NCBI RefSeq assembly: GCF_047948215.1
Contig: NC_134456.1
Location: 196,676,034 to 196,740,033, forward strand
Source: Lycorma delicatula
Lineage: Eukaryota; Arthropoda; Insecta; Hemiptera; Fulgoridae
Direction: 5' to 3'
Length of the DNA: 64,000 nt
Shown: positions 62,873 through 64,000 of the stretch, piece by piece
How positions within the stretch are numbered: position 1 is the first letter of the stretch
Layout: every line of letters begins with the position of its first letter
Notes under the pieces: model-generated
Databases searched by the model: none
Told to the model about the DNA's origin: nothing
The model's input: the letters and a program-made list of their open reading frames with translations, nothing else
Translations under genes and position numbers: made by a program

Positions 62873-64000
62873 AGTGTTTTTCTTCCATTTGATGAACCGC
62901 GAGACGCGAATATGTTACTTTTTCCTCAAAAAGGTGAGTTTACGAATGATGCCGCTAGGTAGCAGTACTTAATAGTACTAGGTGGCGTACAATAAGTTGA
63001 TAATGTACTTGAAATAATAAAATTAAAAAAATATATACTACAGCTTGTTTTAATATAAAATGCTCTTACGTAAGTGAAAATACTGAAGATAGAACAATTT
63101 TTTTTTTAATTCGCATCCCTTCATTAAAAAAAAAATAATAAAGGTATTGGTTTACAAGAGATTAAAATTGCTAATAAACAAATACACGAACAGTAGGTAA
63201 GTGTTGGAAATGTGACAACAACGATTTGTTACATAAAACAGAAATAAATACGATTGGCCAAATAAAAAAAACATTCATTTCATAATAATGATAATAATAA
63301 TATAAAAAGTGTGTCTACGGATACGATAAAAATCGAGGGTTACACTTATAAAGTAATAAGTGCAATATTACATCACGGGATCTTCGATTCCACTAGTTTT
63401 ATTAAAAAAAGGAAAAATATGGTATGAAGTAAATGATATGACTATAAAAAAAAGAGACAGAAATTAAAAGATATGTATTTGTTTGTTCAAGAAATGCAAT
63501 AAATTTTAATAACAAATCCATATGATAACAATCAGTAATTCATAAAAAAAAAGAATAATTTAACAAAAAGCAGTGATATCCAAAAAAAATTACAATAAAT
63601 TGTAAACCGTACGGTAAGAGTCTCGCAGGTATCATTTCTTCCGCTCAAAAAAAATTTCTGTAATATAAATAAAACTATTTTTAACAAAATGATGCTGATA
63701 TTAACAAAAAGACTACATTTCTATTATCAAAATCTATTATTAATTTAGAATTTTGTTTAACAATATGTGTTAAATATTTTTAATAGACAATAGATACACA
63801 GTAATAGATAATAAACAGTGTTTAAGCGCTACATAATATAAGCAAAAAATAGAAAAATTTGTTACGAAACTCTTATCTCTGTAAATGTGTTATGTGTTAG
63901 ATAAAAATGAAATCGGGCCGGTTTGAGTTTTGTACCAAATTTTTCTATATTTTGCTTAGTATATGGAACACTTAAACATTATCTATTATTGTATATCTAT

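Larger units (their letters stand above)
61608..64000 (+). mobile_element. Unclassified long-inverted-repeat family, copy B (runs off the window)
   Basis: The reverse complement of copy A (13205-17660) aligns here from GAAGTTCGTTAGAACTTC (61608-61625), through CATGATCTAA and GACAACGTTTTTTT. After an inserted LINE it continues with CCATTTGATGAACCGCG (62885), ACTTGAAATAAT, TACAGCTTGTTTTAATA, TTACACTTATAAAGTAAT, ACCGTACGGT (63606-63615) and TGAAATCGGGCCGG (63908-63921). The inverted arm begins at 63590. The apex spacer is shorter than in copy A. The right arm is cut by the window end. No coding sequence is recognised. Confidence 0.72.

Overview
This is AT-rich eukaryotic intergenic DNA, most likely from an insect and probably a hemipteran. 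The evidence is the mix of transposable elements (RTE, Jockey, R1-like and RNase H-bearing LINEs, Bel/Pao, BED-finger hAT, Tc1/mariner, Tigger, Helitron-like), the tRNA-derived SINE fragments, and long (AC)n and (AT)n microsatellites. I found no intact host gene. The best host-coding candidates are a possible 3' terminal exon at 828-1142 and a 48-codon ORF at 33651-33797. I saw no tRNA or rRNA gene, no CRISPR array, and nothing bacterial.

Layout. 1-4.2 kb: AT-rich DNA with a possible terminal exon and a SINE-type fragment. 4.2-7.5 kb: an almost full-length RTE-type LINE with an exact 11-bp target-site duplication (TSD) and one in-frame stop. 8.9-9.6 kb: a Jockey reverse-transcriptase scrap followed by a Bel/Pao gag scrap. 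13.2-17.7 kb: an unclassified repeat with a long internal inverted repeat (copy A), split by a hAT transposon that has terminal inverted repeats (TIRs), an exact 8-bp TSD and a broken transposase. 19.9-21.3 kb: a Tc1/mariner-superfamily transposase pseudogene on the minus strand. 22.8-24.1 kb: a heavily decayed coding sequence of an uncharacterised cysteine-containing insect repeat protein. 26-27.2 kb: 3' end of a Jockey element. 31.2-31.9 and 36-37.1 kb: two mariner-type pseudogenes. 39.5-40.1 kb: a Helitron-like repeat with a purine-only tract. 46.3-48.9 kb: (AC)76, a perfect 15-bp hairpin and a minus-strand Jockey copy. 51.4-55.45 kb: a Jockey element with its ORF2 largely deleted and a GC-rich R1-like LINE nested inside it (15-bp TSD). 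55.9-58.1 kb: a Tigger/pogo pseudogene and a LINE RNase H scrap. 61.6-64.0 kb: copy B of the inverted-repeat family, interrupted by another RNase H-bearing LINE tail.

Nothing here works together as a pathway. The interest lies in nesting and relative age. The hAT entered copy A, a LINE entered copy B, and an R1-like LINE entered a Jockey copy. The shared family in copies A and B (at least 1.4 kb, with roughly 300-bp inverted arms) is the structure I could least match to a known element class. Calls on degenerate elements come from reading translations by eye against remembered family motifs, and no database search was run.
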